A DNA stretch of 7,339 bases from Bacteroidota bacterium (GCA_023428205.1 JAEYZB010000303.1:1-7339), one strand, 5' to 3'; counted from the first letter of the stretch, positions 1 to 5,700 are shown. Numbers and translations: made by a program. Notes: generated by a model from the sequence alone, not told the origin.

Positions 1-17
1 TTACCCGTCAAATCTGA

Positions 18-25
18 TACATTTG
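18..25 (+). promoter_or_regulatory. Candidate Bacteroidota -7 promoter element upstream of psd
   Basis: The sequence TACATTTG is an exact match to the Bacteroidota -7 consensus TAnnTTTG and lies 21 bases before the psd ATG. The matching -33 element (TTTG) would fall before the window start, so only half the promoter can be judged. All three forward frames over bases 1-54 contain stops (15-17, 26-28 and 52-54), and none gives a tail I recognise as an upstream gene, so this stretch may be intergenic. An exact match of this length can also occur by chance in AT-rich DNA. Confidence 0.35.
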
Positions 26-46
26 TGAAGATATTGTTAATAGAAA

Positions 47-730
47 ATGATTAAAAAGAAAGTTTACATTCACCAGGAAGGGCACCAATTGATTCTTATT
101 GTTGGGCTTCTTTTGGTACTTATAAATGCTCCGCTTGCAATTGTTGTAAAAAGTGTGTTCCTATCCATTTTGATGGCCGGCTTGTCATTGTTCCTGCTGT
201 TTATGGTGGTTTATTTTTTCCGCATTCCACATCGCGAAATGTTGGTGGAAGATGGGAAAATCATTGCCCCTGCTGACGGTAAAGTCGTAGTGATTGAAGA
301 AACTCACGAAGGCGAATACTTTAACGACAAACGCATTCAGGTTTCCATTTTTATGTCTCCAACAAACGTTCACGTAAACCGAAGCCCAATCAGCGGCTCG
401 GTGGCGTACCAAAAATATCACTCCGGTGATTATTTAGTGGCGTGGCATCCAAAATCAAGTGAGCAAAACGAGCGGAATACAGTCGTAATTGAAAACGACA
501 GTATAGAGGTATTAGTTCGCCAAATAGCAGGAAAGCTGGCGCGGAAAATCCGTTATTATGTTTCAGAAGGTGATAATATTTCACAAACCAACGAATTTGG
601 ATTCATCAAATTTGGCTCAAGAGTGGATTTGTTTTTACCTTTGGGCACAGAAATCAATGTTGATTTGAAACAAAAAGTAAAGGGCGGTGTGACGGTAATC
701 GGTACAGTGCCCTGCACAAAAGAATCTTAA
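47..730 (+). CDS. psd: Phosphatidylserine decarboxylase proenzyme, short form
   Basis: Converts phosphatidylserine to phosphatidylethanolamine at the inner membrane, the last step in making the main zwitterionic phospholipid. The 227-residue length fits the short (archaeal/Bacteroidota-type) Psd family rather than the roughly 300-residue enterobacterial form. Two hydrophobic segments (about residues 14-34 and 37-58) anchor the N-terminus. Next come the APADG motif (Asp77), the conserved segment SPTNVHVNR (His109) and, near the end, FIKFGSR, where Gly190-Ser191 is the expected self-cleavage site; the Ser becomes the pyruvoyl cofactor of the small alpha chain. In this subfamily FGSR replaces the LGST of E. 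coli. The ATG at 47 is the natural start because the membrane anchor follows directly. A Cys-rich gene follows after 16 bases and is probably cotranscribed. Family assignment is firm. Confidence 0.95.
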   Translation: MIKKKVYIHQEGHQLILIVGLLLVLINAPLAIVVKSVFLSILMAGLSLFLLFMVVYFFRIPHREMLVEDGKIIAPADGKVVVIEETHEGEYFNDKRIQVSIFMSPTNVHVNRSPISGSVAYQKYHSGDYLVAWHPKSSEQNERNTVVIENDSIEVLVRQIAGKLARKIRYYVSEGDNISQTNEFGFIKFGSRVDLFLPLGTEINVDLKQKVKGGVTVIGTVPCTKES

Positions 731-746
731 ACAATAAACAACAACT

Positions 747-1013
747 ATGAAAAAGGTAATTTCAATCGGACTAATGTCATTCTTTATGTTTGCTGCAGTA
801 GCAACTCCAAACAATGACGAAAAAGCAGCGGCTAAAAAAGACGTTCCTGCTTGTTGCGCAAAAAAAGATGCAGCTTGTTGCAAAAAAGGAGAGGATAACA
901 AAACGGCATCAGCAACTCCTGCTTGTTGCAAAAGCAAAAAAGCAGAAAACTGTGACCACGCTAAAAAAACGGAATGTCACAAAGACGCAGCTAAAGAAGC
1001 GCCAAAAAAATAA
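747..1013 (+). CDS. Small exported Cys/Lys-rich protein, possible metal binder
   Basis: An 88-residue protein of no family I can name. Residues 1-20 form a typical signal peptide (MKK, hydrophobic core, AAVAT), so the mature part is probably periplasmic or secreted. The mature 68 residues contain eight cysteines (36, 37, 44, 45, 60, 61, 69, 77), six of them in three CC pairs of the form ACCxKK/ACCKxK, plus His71 and His78 next to the last two cysteines. Seventeen lysines alternate with alanines, giving a very basic, low-complexity chain with no obvious fold. The codons for the CC pairs repeat (CTTGTTGC three times), suggesting growth by internal duplication. The pattern resembles metallothionein-like or copper/zinc-binding peptides, but that function is an inference. 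It lies 16 bases after psd and ends just before a strong terminator, so the two genes likely share a transcript. Confidence 0.8.
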   Translation: MKKVISIGLMSFFMFAAVATPNNDEKAAAKKDVPACCAKKDAACCKKGEDNKTASATPACCKSKKAENCDHAKKTECHKDAAKEAPKK

Positions 1014-1032
1014 TTCGGTAACGAATCAAATT

Positions 1033-1065
1033 AAAAAAGGGAAACAAAGTTTGTTTCCCTTTTTT
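1033..1065. terminator. Bidirectional rho-independent terminator
   Basis: A perfect 16-base inverted repeat (1033-1048 against 1050-1065, AAAAAAGGGAAACAAA and its complement) lies between the convergent Cys-rich gene (ends 1013) and the response regulator gene (ends 1081). The A-tract on one side and T-tract on the other give a U-run to transcripts from both strands, so it can end both. Confidence 0.85.
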
Positions 1066-1080
1066 GTTGACCCTTGCTTT

Positions 1081-1773
1081 TTAGTTTTCCTTAAAAAAAT
1101 AGCCAAAGCCCTGTTTTGTTTGAATATACTTGTGTTCAAACGGCTTATCAATTTTGTTTCGCAAGAAACTGACGTAAACCTCCACCGTATTTGTTCCCGT
1201 GTCAAAATCTATCCCCCAAACCTGTTCGCTGAGCTGCGCTTTGGAAAGTACTTTCCCGTTATTACGAACTAACGCTTCAAGTAACGCAAACTCACGGGAA
1301 GTCAAATTTATGGGTATGCCGGAGCGAGTTACGGACTTATTATCTAAATCGATAATCAAATCTCCTACAACGATTTTTTCATTTTCCTTTACCGACTCCG
1401 CTCCTCTTCGTTTCAAAAAAACATGAATACGCGCCAGTAACTCCTTTACGTGAAACGGTTTTACAATATAATCGTCAGCCCCTTTAGTAAACGCTTCCAT
1501 TTTATCATCTAACTCGCCCATGGCTGTAAGCATAATGATGGGCACTTTGGCATCTATCTTCCGAAAAATTTGACACAGCTCATATCCGTTTTTGTACGGT
1601 AAATTTATGTCGAGCAACACCAAGTCAAATTTGCGCTGCTTGAAAAGCAATTCCGCCATTCGTCCATCGTGCGCAATCTCCACATCATAACCTTCTCTCT
1701 CCAATTCTTCCCGCAATGTTTCCGTTAACTTCACTTGGTCTTCGGCTATCAAAATTCGTTGTGAAAGCTCCAC
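1081..1773 (-). CDS. OmpR/PhoB-family two-component response regulator
   Basis: A 230-residue DNA-binding response regulator. The receiver domain (about residues 5-120) has the acidic pocket Glu11-Asp12, phosphoacceptor Asp55 (LVLLDINLP), Thr83 and Lys105 (the KPF motif), so it should be phosphorylated normally. The winged-helix domain (about 133-229) shows the usual LTSREFALLEALVRN, the recognition helix around TGTNTVEVYVSFLRNKID and the wing ending in QGFGYFF. The start codon is GTG at 1771-1773: an in-frame TAA lies 15 bases upstream and no ATG precedes the conserved ILIAED strand. No sensor kinase gene adjoins it: downstream are the convergent psd/Cys-rich genes and upstream is dnaA. The partner kinase is therefore encoded elsewhere, and the signal and target genes cannot be read from this sequence. 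It is separated from dnaA by a terminator and probably has its own promoter. Confidence 0.95.
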   Translation of the reverse strand: MELSQRILIAEDQVKLTETLREELEREGYDVEIAHDGRMAELLFKQRKFDLVLLDINLPYKNGYELCQIFRKIDAKVPIIMLTAMGELDDKMEAFTKGADDYIVKPFHVKELLARIHVFLKRRGAESVKENEKIVVGDLIIDLDNKSVTRSGIPINLTSREFALLEALVRNNGKVLSKAQLSEQVWGIDFDTGTNTVEVYVSFLRNKIDKPFEHKYIQTKQGFGYFFKEN

Positions 1774-1816
1774 TATATCGTTATTTTAAAACTGCAAAGG
1801 TTGAAATGTTTTACAG

Positions 1817-1851
1817 AAAAAGTAATTAAAAGGACGTTAAACTTGAACAAA
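1817..1851 (-). promoter_or_regulatory. Candidate promoter of the response regulator gene
   Basis: On the minus strand TTTG (1848-1851) is followed after 23 bases by TACTTTTT (1817-1824), one base off the Bacteroidota -7 consensus TAnnTTTG. The spacing is at the long end of the functional range. It lies downstream of the dnaA terminator and 43 bases upstream of the GTG start, which is where an independent promoter should be. The assignment rests on motif similarity only. Confidence 0.35.
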
Positions 1852-1864
1852 CTCCTATTGACAA

Positions 1865-1892
1865 AAAAGGTTGGCATTTCTGCCAACCTTTT
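1865..1892 (-). terminator. Rho-independent terminator of dnaA
   Basis: Twelve-base perfect inverted repeat (AAAAGGTTGGCA, loop TTTC, TGCCAACCTTTT) that begins two bases beyond the dnaA stop codon. Read on the minus strand, the hairpin ends in a run of six T (1868-1863), the standard arrangement for intrinsic termination. It separates dnaA from the response regulator gene downstream. Confidence 0.85.
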
Positions 1893-1894
1893 AC

Positions 1895-3340
1895 TTATGA
1901 TATATTCATTTGAATTTTCTTTTGAATATCCGCTACCTGCTCGCGGAACTCATCGTCTGTGTCAATCAGGTTTTGCACCGCTTGGCAAGAGTGAATCACC
2001 GTAGAGTGGTCACGTCCACCAAAGTGTTTACCAATCATTTTCAGTGAATTTTTCGTATAGTTTTTCGCCAAGAACATCGAAAGCTGACGCGCTTGCACAA
2101 TCATACGTTTGCGCGTTTGCTCTTTCAAATGGTCAATCGGCACATTATAGTATTCGCAAACCGTTTTCTGAATGAAATCAATAGATACTTCGCGAGAAAT
2201 CGTTTTGACAAAGTTCTTGATGATTTTTTTCGCCAAGTCCAAATCCACTTCTTTGCGGTTCAACGATGCTTGCGCCAACAATGAAATCAAAGCCGATTCC
2301 AATTCACGAACATTCGTATTAATGTTATATGCCACAAACTCTACGACATCTTGCGGAAGCTCGATACCATCTTTGTACATTTTCTTTTCCAAAATCGCAA
2401 TGCGCGTTTCAAAATCAGGCACTTGTAAATCGGCATTCAATCCCCATTTAAAGCGAGACAACAAACGTTCTTCTACGCCTTCCAAATCGCGTGGTGCACG
2501 ATCGGTCGTCATCACAATTTGTTTGCCGTTTTGGTGCAAGTGATTAAATATATGGAAGAATATGTCTTGCGTTTTTTCTTTGTTGCTGAAAAACTGTACG
2601 TCATCCACAATCAACACATCGACCAATTGATAGAAATGTACGAAATCATTTACCGAATTGTTTTTTACGGCATCAATAAATTGTTGCGTAAATTTTTCTG
2701 AAGGCACATATAATACGGTCTTGTTCGGAAAATTATTTTTCACTTCGTTACCGATAGCTTGCGCCAAGTGCGTTTTCCCTAAACCGGTACCACCATATAA
2801 TACTAATGGATTGAAAGCCGTACCGCCCGGTTTTTGAGCCACCGCATACGATGCCGAACGCGCCAAGCGGTTGCAGTCTCCTTCTACATAGGAATCAAAA
2901 TTCAATGCTGCATTCAGTTGCGAATCAATGTTCATTTTTTTCAAGCCCGGAATCACAAACGGATTTTTAATGGAGTTGCCTTGTAAAAACAAGGGCACAC
3001 TTACCTCTGGATTTTCACCAAAGCCTGTTTTGTAATTAGGGTAATCCACCGTTGTAGGTTTCTTCTGGCTGGCGCTCGAGCTGTTCTCTACTACAATACG
3101 ATATTCCAGGCGAGCATCTTTACCTAACTCGCGTTGAATAGTTTTACGCAACAACGCTACGTAGTGCTCTTCTATCCATTCATAGAAAAATTGTGTAGGG
3201 ACTTGGATTGTCAGCACATTGTCCTTCAACTCCACAGGTCTTATCGGCTCGAACCACGTCTTGAAACTTTGTTGAGTAATGTTGTCGCGAATGATTTCTA
3301 AACAAGCATTCCAAACTTCTAGTGCCGATTTTTCTCTCAT
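1895..3340 (-). CDS. dnaA: Chromosomal replication initiator protein DnaA
   Basis: Binds DnaA boxes at the origin, melts the DNA and helps load the replicative helicase. With the ATG at 3338-3340 the protein has 481 residues. Domain I (about 1-85) carries the TWFEPI and FFYEWIEEHY helicase/self-interaction region, followed by a short linker. The AAA+ domain has Walker A GGTGLGKTH (183-191), Walker B VLIVDD (242-247), sensor 1 TTDR (278-281), the arginine finger in SRFKWGL (Arg296) and sensor 2 NVRELESAL (Arg345). Domain IV ends with the DNA-binding signature GGRDHSTVIHSC (441-452). An upstream in-frame TTG at 3368-3370 would add ten lysine-rich residues, but the ATG fits the usual DnaA N-terminus better. 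All key residues are present. I saw no clear DnaA-box cluster beside the gene, so the origin may lie elsewhere. Confidence 0.97.
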   Translation of the reverse strand: MREKSALEVWNACLEIIRDNITQQSFKTWFEPIRPVELKDNVLTIQVPTQFFYEWIEEHYVALLRKTIQRELGKDARLEYRIVVENSSSASQKKPTTVDYPNYKTGFGENPEVSVPLFLQGNSIKNPFVIPGLKKMNIDSQLNAALNFDSYVEGDCNRLARSASYAVAQKPGGTAFNPLVLYGGTGLGKTHLAQAIGNEVKNNFPNKTVLYVPSEKFTQQFIDAVKNNSVNDFVHFYQLVDVLIVDDVQFFSNKEKTQDIFFHIFNHLHQNGKQIVMTTDRAPRDLEGVEERLLSRFKWGLNADLQVPDFETRIAILEKKMYKDGIELPQDVVEFVAYNINTNVRELESALISLLAQASLNRKEVDLDLAKKIIKNFVKTISREVSIDFIQKTVCEYYNVPIDHLKEQTRKRMIVQARQLSMFLAKNYTKNSLKMIGKHFGGRDHSTVIHSCQAVQNLIDTDDEFREQVADIQKKIQMNIS

Positions 3341-3643
3341 CTTCTTTTTGCTTTTGGTATTAGTGAACAATTATCTGAACGTTTTCCGTTCGTGGTGTGA
3401 ATATGTAAAAATGCACGTTAGAAAAAAATTTTTTTTCGATTGTTTTTCTACTTTTTTTTTCAGGGGGTGGCAAAAAAAGTTTTTATGAAAAAAACAACTC
3501 TTTTCGAAAAAATTTATTCAGCAAACGACCCATTTTTGCAGAAATTTTTAGAGCATTTTTTTTGTGCTTGTACTCTTTTTTTCTATTACACGAATAAGAC
3601 CAATTCATTTCGATTTTCCTTTTTTTTTGTTTGCAGCACTCAC
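3341..3643. other. T-tract-rich spacer upstream of dnaA, no gene seen
   Basis: About 300 bases between the dnaA start and the stop codon of the 5'-nucleotidase-domain gene. The plus strand holds many T runs of eight to nine bases (for example around 3429-3436, 3452-3460 and 3557-3563), so the dnaA-sense strand is A-rich. It should contain the dnaA promoter and leader, but I found no good TTTG/TAnnTTTG pair. A small inverted repeat GAACG-TTTTC-CGTTC (3377-3391) lies in the probable leader. No exact DnaA box (TTATCCACA) is present. Forward reading frames here are Phe-rich translations of the T-tracts and are not credible genes. Confidence 0.6.
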
Positions 3644-4303
3644 TCAACGCATCTTTACCGAGACTCTATCATCTTTATTTCCTGTTATACTTTTGTGTTC
3701 TTCAAGATATTCCAAAATCGCATCTCGCAATAACTTCATCGTGCTCGTTTTTTTCACCCATTTCAAAACATACGGCTGACTGCTTTCATTCGCCCAATAG
3801 TCACTGAGTGCAAGCGTATAGGTTTTCGTTTCATCAAATGGCATTCCTGAAATTTCCACATTTTCTGCTTTTTGACTGTTGATAACATAGCGTACGCCCG
3901 CAATCGGAATACCGCCACCGCTCGCCATATAGTCAAATAATTCTTTGGCACTTTTTCCATCTAACTCCAATAATACGATCTCATTATCGCTCGGAATCAT
4001 TTCATAAATATTCTCTACTGTAATATTTCCTTGTGGCAATTGCGGTACATAAATTTCATTCCAATGCAAAACCGCAAAGTCCACCGGTTCTTTCGAATAG
4101 CTTTTAGCTTTCGCAAGCAGCGCATCTGCCAATAAATTCCCAAGTTCCGATTCGCCAATGCGTTTGGAAATCGTTTTCGTGTTGTACGCAATGACATGCG
4201 TCTTATCCCGCAGTTTCTCTGCTTGCAGTTTTTCTGCATGGCGTGGACTGCTACAAGCCGAAATCAGCAACACTATTATATATATGTACGGATTTTTGCG
4301 CAC
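3644..4303 (-). CDS. Lipoprotein with stand-alone 5'-nucleotidase C-terminal domain
   Basis: A 219-residue predicted lipoprotein: the N-terminus has basic residues, a hydrophobic stretch and the lipobox LISAC with Cys17 as the lipidated residue. The rest matches the C-terminal, substrate-binding domain of UshA-type 5'-nucleotidases. It has the ELGNLLADALLAKA helix (about 53-66), the IPSDNEIVLLELDGKSAKELFDYM segment and the TLALSDYWAN strand near the end. The metallophosphoesterase half that performs hydrolysis is absent from this protein and from its neighbours. In Bacteroidota this domain is often encoded alone, usually next to a separate metallophosphatase gene; here the next gene downstream is dnaA. 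The loop that normally reads GGDGY after DYxAN is replaced by ESSQPY, so nucleotide binding may be altered. The start is GTG (4301-4303), with no ATG between it and upstream sequence. It is divergent from the peroxidase gene. Confidence 0.85.
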   Translation of the reverse strand: MRKNPYIYIIVLLISACSSPRHAEKLQAEKLRDKTHVIAYNTKTISKRIGESELGNLLADALLAKAKSYSKEPVDFAVLHWNEIYVPQLPQGNITVENIYEMIPSDNEIVLLELDGKSAKELFDYMASGGGIPIAGVRYVINSQKAENVEISGMPFDETKTYTLALSDYWANESSQPYVLKWVKKTSTMKLLRDAILEYLEEHKSITGNKDDRVSVKMR

Positions 4304-4377
4304 GGGTTCAATTGTGTGGTAAGGATAATAAAAATGATTTTTTGTGAGTACATAATTTGCCTATTCGTTTTGATTAA

Positions 4378-4392
4378 AGAACTTCGTGTTCT
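4378..4392. repeat. Small inverted repeat before the peroxidase gene
   Basis: AGAAC-TTCGT-GTTCT is a perfect five-base inverted repeat with a five-base spacer, 12 bases before the peroxidase ATG. It could be a short leader hairpin or a dimer binding site between the divergent genes. It is short enough to occur by chance. Confidence 0.25.
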
Positions 4393-4404
4393 AAAATAAA
4401 AAAT

Positions 4405-4992
4405 ATGGCATCGCTTAAACAAAACATACTCCGCTTTTTATATCCTGTAATTCGCAAAGTCTTGAGCAACAAAAACGGAAAAGTATTCAACAACGACAAA
4501 GACGTTTCTCCTAAAGAACCGTTCTACGCGCAAAAAGCAACCTTGAGCAACGGCAAAGATTTGGACTTCTCGACTTTTTCGGGAAAGAAAATTCTTTTGG
4601 TGAACACCGCTTCCGACTGCGGTTACACAGGACAGTATGCGGAACTGCAAAAGCTGCACGAACAGTTAGGCGATAAACTCGCGATTGTTGCGTTTCCTGC
4701 AAATGATTTTCAGGAACAGGAAAAAGGAAGCGACAAAGACATCGAACAATTCTGCCAAATCAATTATGGCGTTACATTTCCGCTTGCGAAAAAAGGAGTG
4801 GTCGTAAAAAACGAGCAGCAACAACCGGTTTTCAAATGGCTCACCGATGCCAAACAAAATGGATGGAACGATCACGCACCCGATTGGAACTTTTCAAAAT
4901 ACATCATTGACGAAAAAGGGAATCTTGCTCATTATTTCGGACCATCTGTTTCGCCATTGGATGATGAGTTTATGAAAGTTGTGAAAGACTGA
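4405..4992 (+). CDS. Glutathione peroxidase family protein, Cys-type (thioredoxin-dependent)
   Basis: Reduces hydrogen peroxide and lipid hydroperoxides. The 195-residue protein has a roughly 35-residue, basic, partly hydrophobic N-terminal extension ahead of the catalytic fold. The active-site motif NTASDCGYTGQY carries Cys72 where animal enzymes have selenocysteine. Gln105 (FQEQEKGS) and Trp161-Asn162 (WNFSKY) complete the catalytic tetrad. Cys117 in QFCQINYGVTFP sits at the position of the resolving cysteine of yeast Gpx3, so the enzyme is probably a two-cysteine peroxidase recycled by thioredoxin rather than glutathione. The common FPCNQF motif reads FPANDF. The extension has no clear cleavage site, so location is uncertain. 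The last 30 or so codons are repeated after the adjoining toxin-antitoxin genes, which suggests this 3' end may have been replaced by recombination. Confidence 0.93.
   Translation: MASLKQNILRFLYPVIRKVLSNKNGKVFNNDKDVSPKEPFYAQKATLSNGKDLDFSTFSGKKILLVNTASDCGYTGQYAELQKLHEQLGDKLAIVAFPANDFQEQEKGSDKDIEQFCQINYGVTFPLAKKGVVVKNEQQQPVFKWLTDAKQNGWNDHAPDWNFSKYIIDEKGNLAHYFGPSVSPLDDEFMKVVKD
4902..4986 (+). repeat. Direct repeat, left copy (3' end of the peroxidase gene)
   Basis: Matches 5613-5697 at 74 of 85 positions without gaps, at an offset of 711 bases. The core 4933-4964 is identical over 32 bases. This copy is inside the functional peroxidase reading frame and encodes its last 30 or so residues before the terminal Asp and stop. 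Confidence 0.95.
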
Positions 4993-5002
4993 TTTGCAAA
5001 TC
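4991..5002. promoter_or_regulatory. Perfect 12-base palindrome, candidate antitoxin operator
   Basis: GATTTGCAAATC is a perfect palindrome overlapping the peroxidase stop codon, 39 bases upstream of the antitoxin ATG. Type II antitoxins commonly repress their own promoter through palindromes in this position. It also marks the left junction of the inserted cassette. No second copy is seen at the right junction. Its role is inferred from position alone. Confidence 0.3.
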
Positions 5003-5041
5003 CTATTTAAAAGAAGTACATTAGCTTCAAAAGAAAGCAAT

Positions 5042-5287
5042 ATGACAACCGCTACTATTAGAGAAAAATTAGCAGAATACTTGAAAGTGGCTGACGACAA
5101 AAAAGTGAAAGCAATATACACGATGGTAGAAGATGAAATTGCTACGGCTACTAACGATTGGGACGATGCTTTTGAAAAAGAACTGAAACACCGTAGCGAA
5201 AGTTTTCAGAATGGAACCGCGAAAACTTTTTCGTGGGAAGAGACGAAAACCGCAGCAATAGCCAAAGTGCAGTCTAAAAGAAAATAG
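5042..5287 (+). CDS. Type II toxin-antitoxin system antitoxin
   Basis: An 81-residue acidic-then-basic protein that should bind and neutralise the toxin encoded next to it. The N-terminal half (REKLAEYLKVADDKKVKAIYTMVEDEI, about residues 7-33) is the helical segment seen in many Bacteroidota addiction-module antitoxins. The C-terminal half (HRSESFQNGTAKTFSWEE, about 50-67, then a helix) resembles the toxin-wrapping tail with the typical G...SWEE pattern. The ATG at 5042 was preferred to a possible in-frame TTG at 4994 because the family N-terminus begins here. The gene ends two bases before the toxin ATG, the tight coupling usual for such pairs. It begins 49 bases after the peroxidase stop. 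Confidence 0.85.
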   Translation: MTTATIREKLAEYLKVADDKKVKAIYTMVEDEIATATNDWDDAFEKELKHRSESFQNGTAKTFSWEETKTAAIAKVQSKRK

Positions 5288-5289
5288 CA

Positions 5290-5598
5290 ATGGCTTATCC
5301 TTATCGCTTACATCAGGCAGCGCATGAAGAATTTATCAACGCCTATGAATGGTATGAAACTCGGCAGCAAGGATTAGGCGAACGATTTATGAAGAATGTA
5401 GAAAAAACATTCGAGCAAATAAGCACACACCCCGAGTATTTCAGCAAACGAAAAGGAAATTTCAGAGCAGCAAAAGTGAAAAGTTTTCCTTTTTTAGTTG
5501 TGTTTGAGTTTTATCCACGCAAGCAGTTTATTCATATTGCGGCTATCTATCACGGCAGACGAAAACCAAGCACTAAATACAGGAAATTGAAACGATGA
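5290..5598 (+). CDS. RelE/ParE-family toxin
   Basis: A 102-residue basic protein with the RelE/ParE fold signature. It has an N-terminal HQAAHEEFINAYEWYE helix (about 8-23), the GLGERF motif (28-33), HPEYF (47-51), a central basic strand with Arg59, the FPFLVVFEF strand (66-74) and the closing IAAIYHGRRKP strand (83-92). The WYE...GLGERF...HP...HGRRKP order is typical of the ParE-like branch. That branch includes both gyrase poisons and ribosome-dependent nucleases, so the target cannot be decided from sequence. The frame is full length with no visible damage, so the toxin is probably active and held by the antitoxin two bases upstream. Its stop codon falls only a few bases before the start of the broken peroxidase tail. 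Confidence 0.9.
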   Translation: MAYPYRLHQAAHEEFINAYEWYETRQQGLGERFMKNVEKTFEQISTHPEYFSKRKGNFRAAKVKSFPFLVVFEFYPRKQFIHIAAIYHGRRKPSTKYRKLKR

Positions 5599-5604
5599 CA
5601 TTAA

Positions 5605-5700
5605 GACAACTTCATCATTGACGAAAACGGCAATTTGGCGCACTATTTCGGACCATCTGTTTCGCCATTGGATGAGGAGTTTTTAAAGGCTGTGAAATAA
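5605..5700 (+). pseudogene. Headless 3' remnant of a glutathione peroxidase gene
   Basis: Translating from 5605 gives DNFIIDENGNLAHYFGPSVS and then PLDEEFLKAVK followed by a TAA stop, clearly the C-terminus of a peroxidase like the one at 4405-4992. An in-frame TAA (5602-5604) directly precedes it and there is no start codon or catalytic region, so it cannot be expressed as an enzyme. Compared with the intact gene, nine codons differ, five of them synonymously, and the four amino-acid changes are conservative (K/N, D/E, M/L, V/A). It was therefore under protein-level selection before being cut off. It is either the original end of the gene displaced by the toxin-antitoxin cassette or the remains of a second tandem peroxidase gene. 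Confidence 0.85.
5613..5697 (+). repeat. Direct repeat, right copy (broken peroxidase tail)
   Basis: Matches 4902-4986 with 11 mismatches in 85 ungapped positions. The identical 32-base core is 5644-5675. Together the two copies bracket the toxin-antitoxin genes. Homology stops abruptly at the left edge, a few bases after the toxin stop codon. Confidence 0.95.

Noticed and set aside
814..1272. Forward reading frame of 152 codons overlapping the Cys-rich gene and the response regulator
   Set aside because: Lys-rich shadow of the Cys-rich gene that reads through a strong terminator into antisense of the response regulator; no family features.
3341..3370. TTG start that would lengthen DnaA by ten residues
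   Set aside because: The extension is lysine-rich and unlike DnaA N-termini; the ATG at 3338-3340 begins directly before the conserved helix of domain I.
3371..3643. Possible replication origin next to dnaA
   Set aside because: The region has AT-rich tracts but no recognisable DnaA-box cluster; T-runs alone are not enough.
4994..5041. Longer antitoxin starting at TTG 4994
   Set aside because: The added 16 residues overlap the palindrome and are not typical of the family, whose N-terminus matches the ATG at 5042.
5512..5520. DnaA-box-like TTATCCACG
   Set aside because: A single near-match inside the toxin coding sequence, explained by codons and not clustered with others.
4993..5612. Integron-type cassette carrying the toxin-antitoxin genes
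   Set aside because: No attC-like core sites or imperfect hairpin at the ends and no integrase in view; the peroxidase tail repeats explain the boundaries better.
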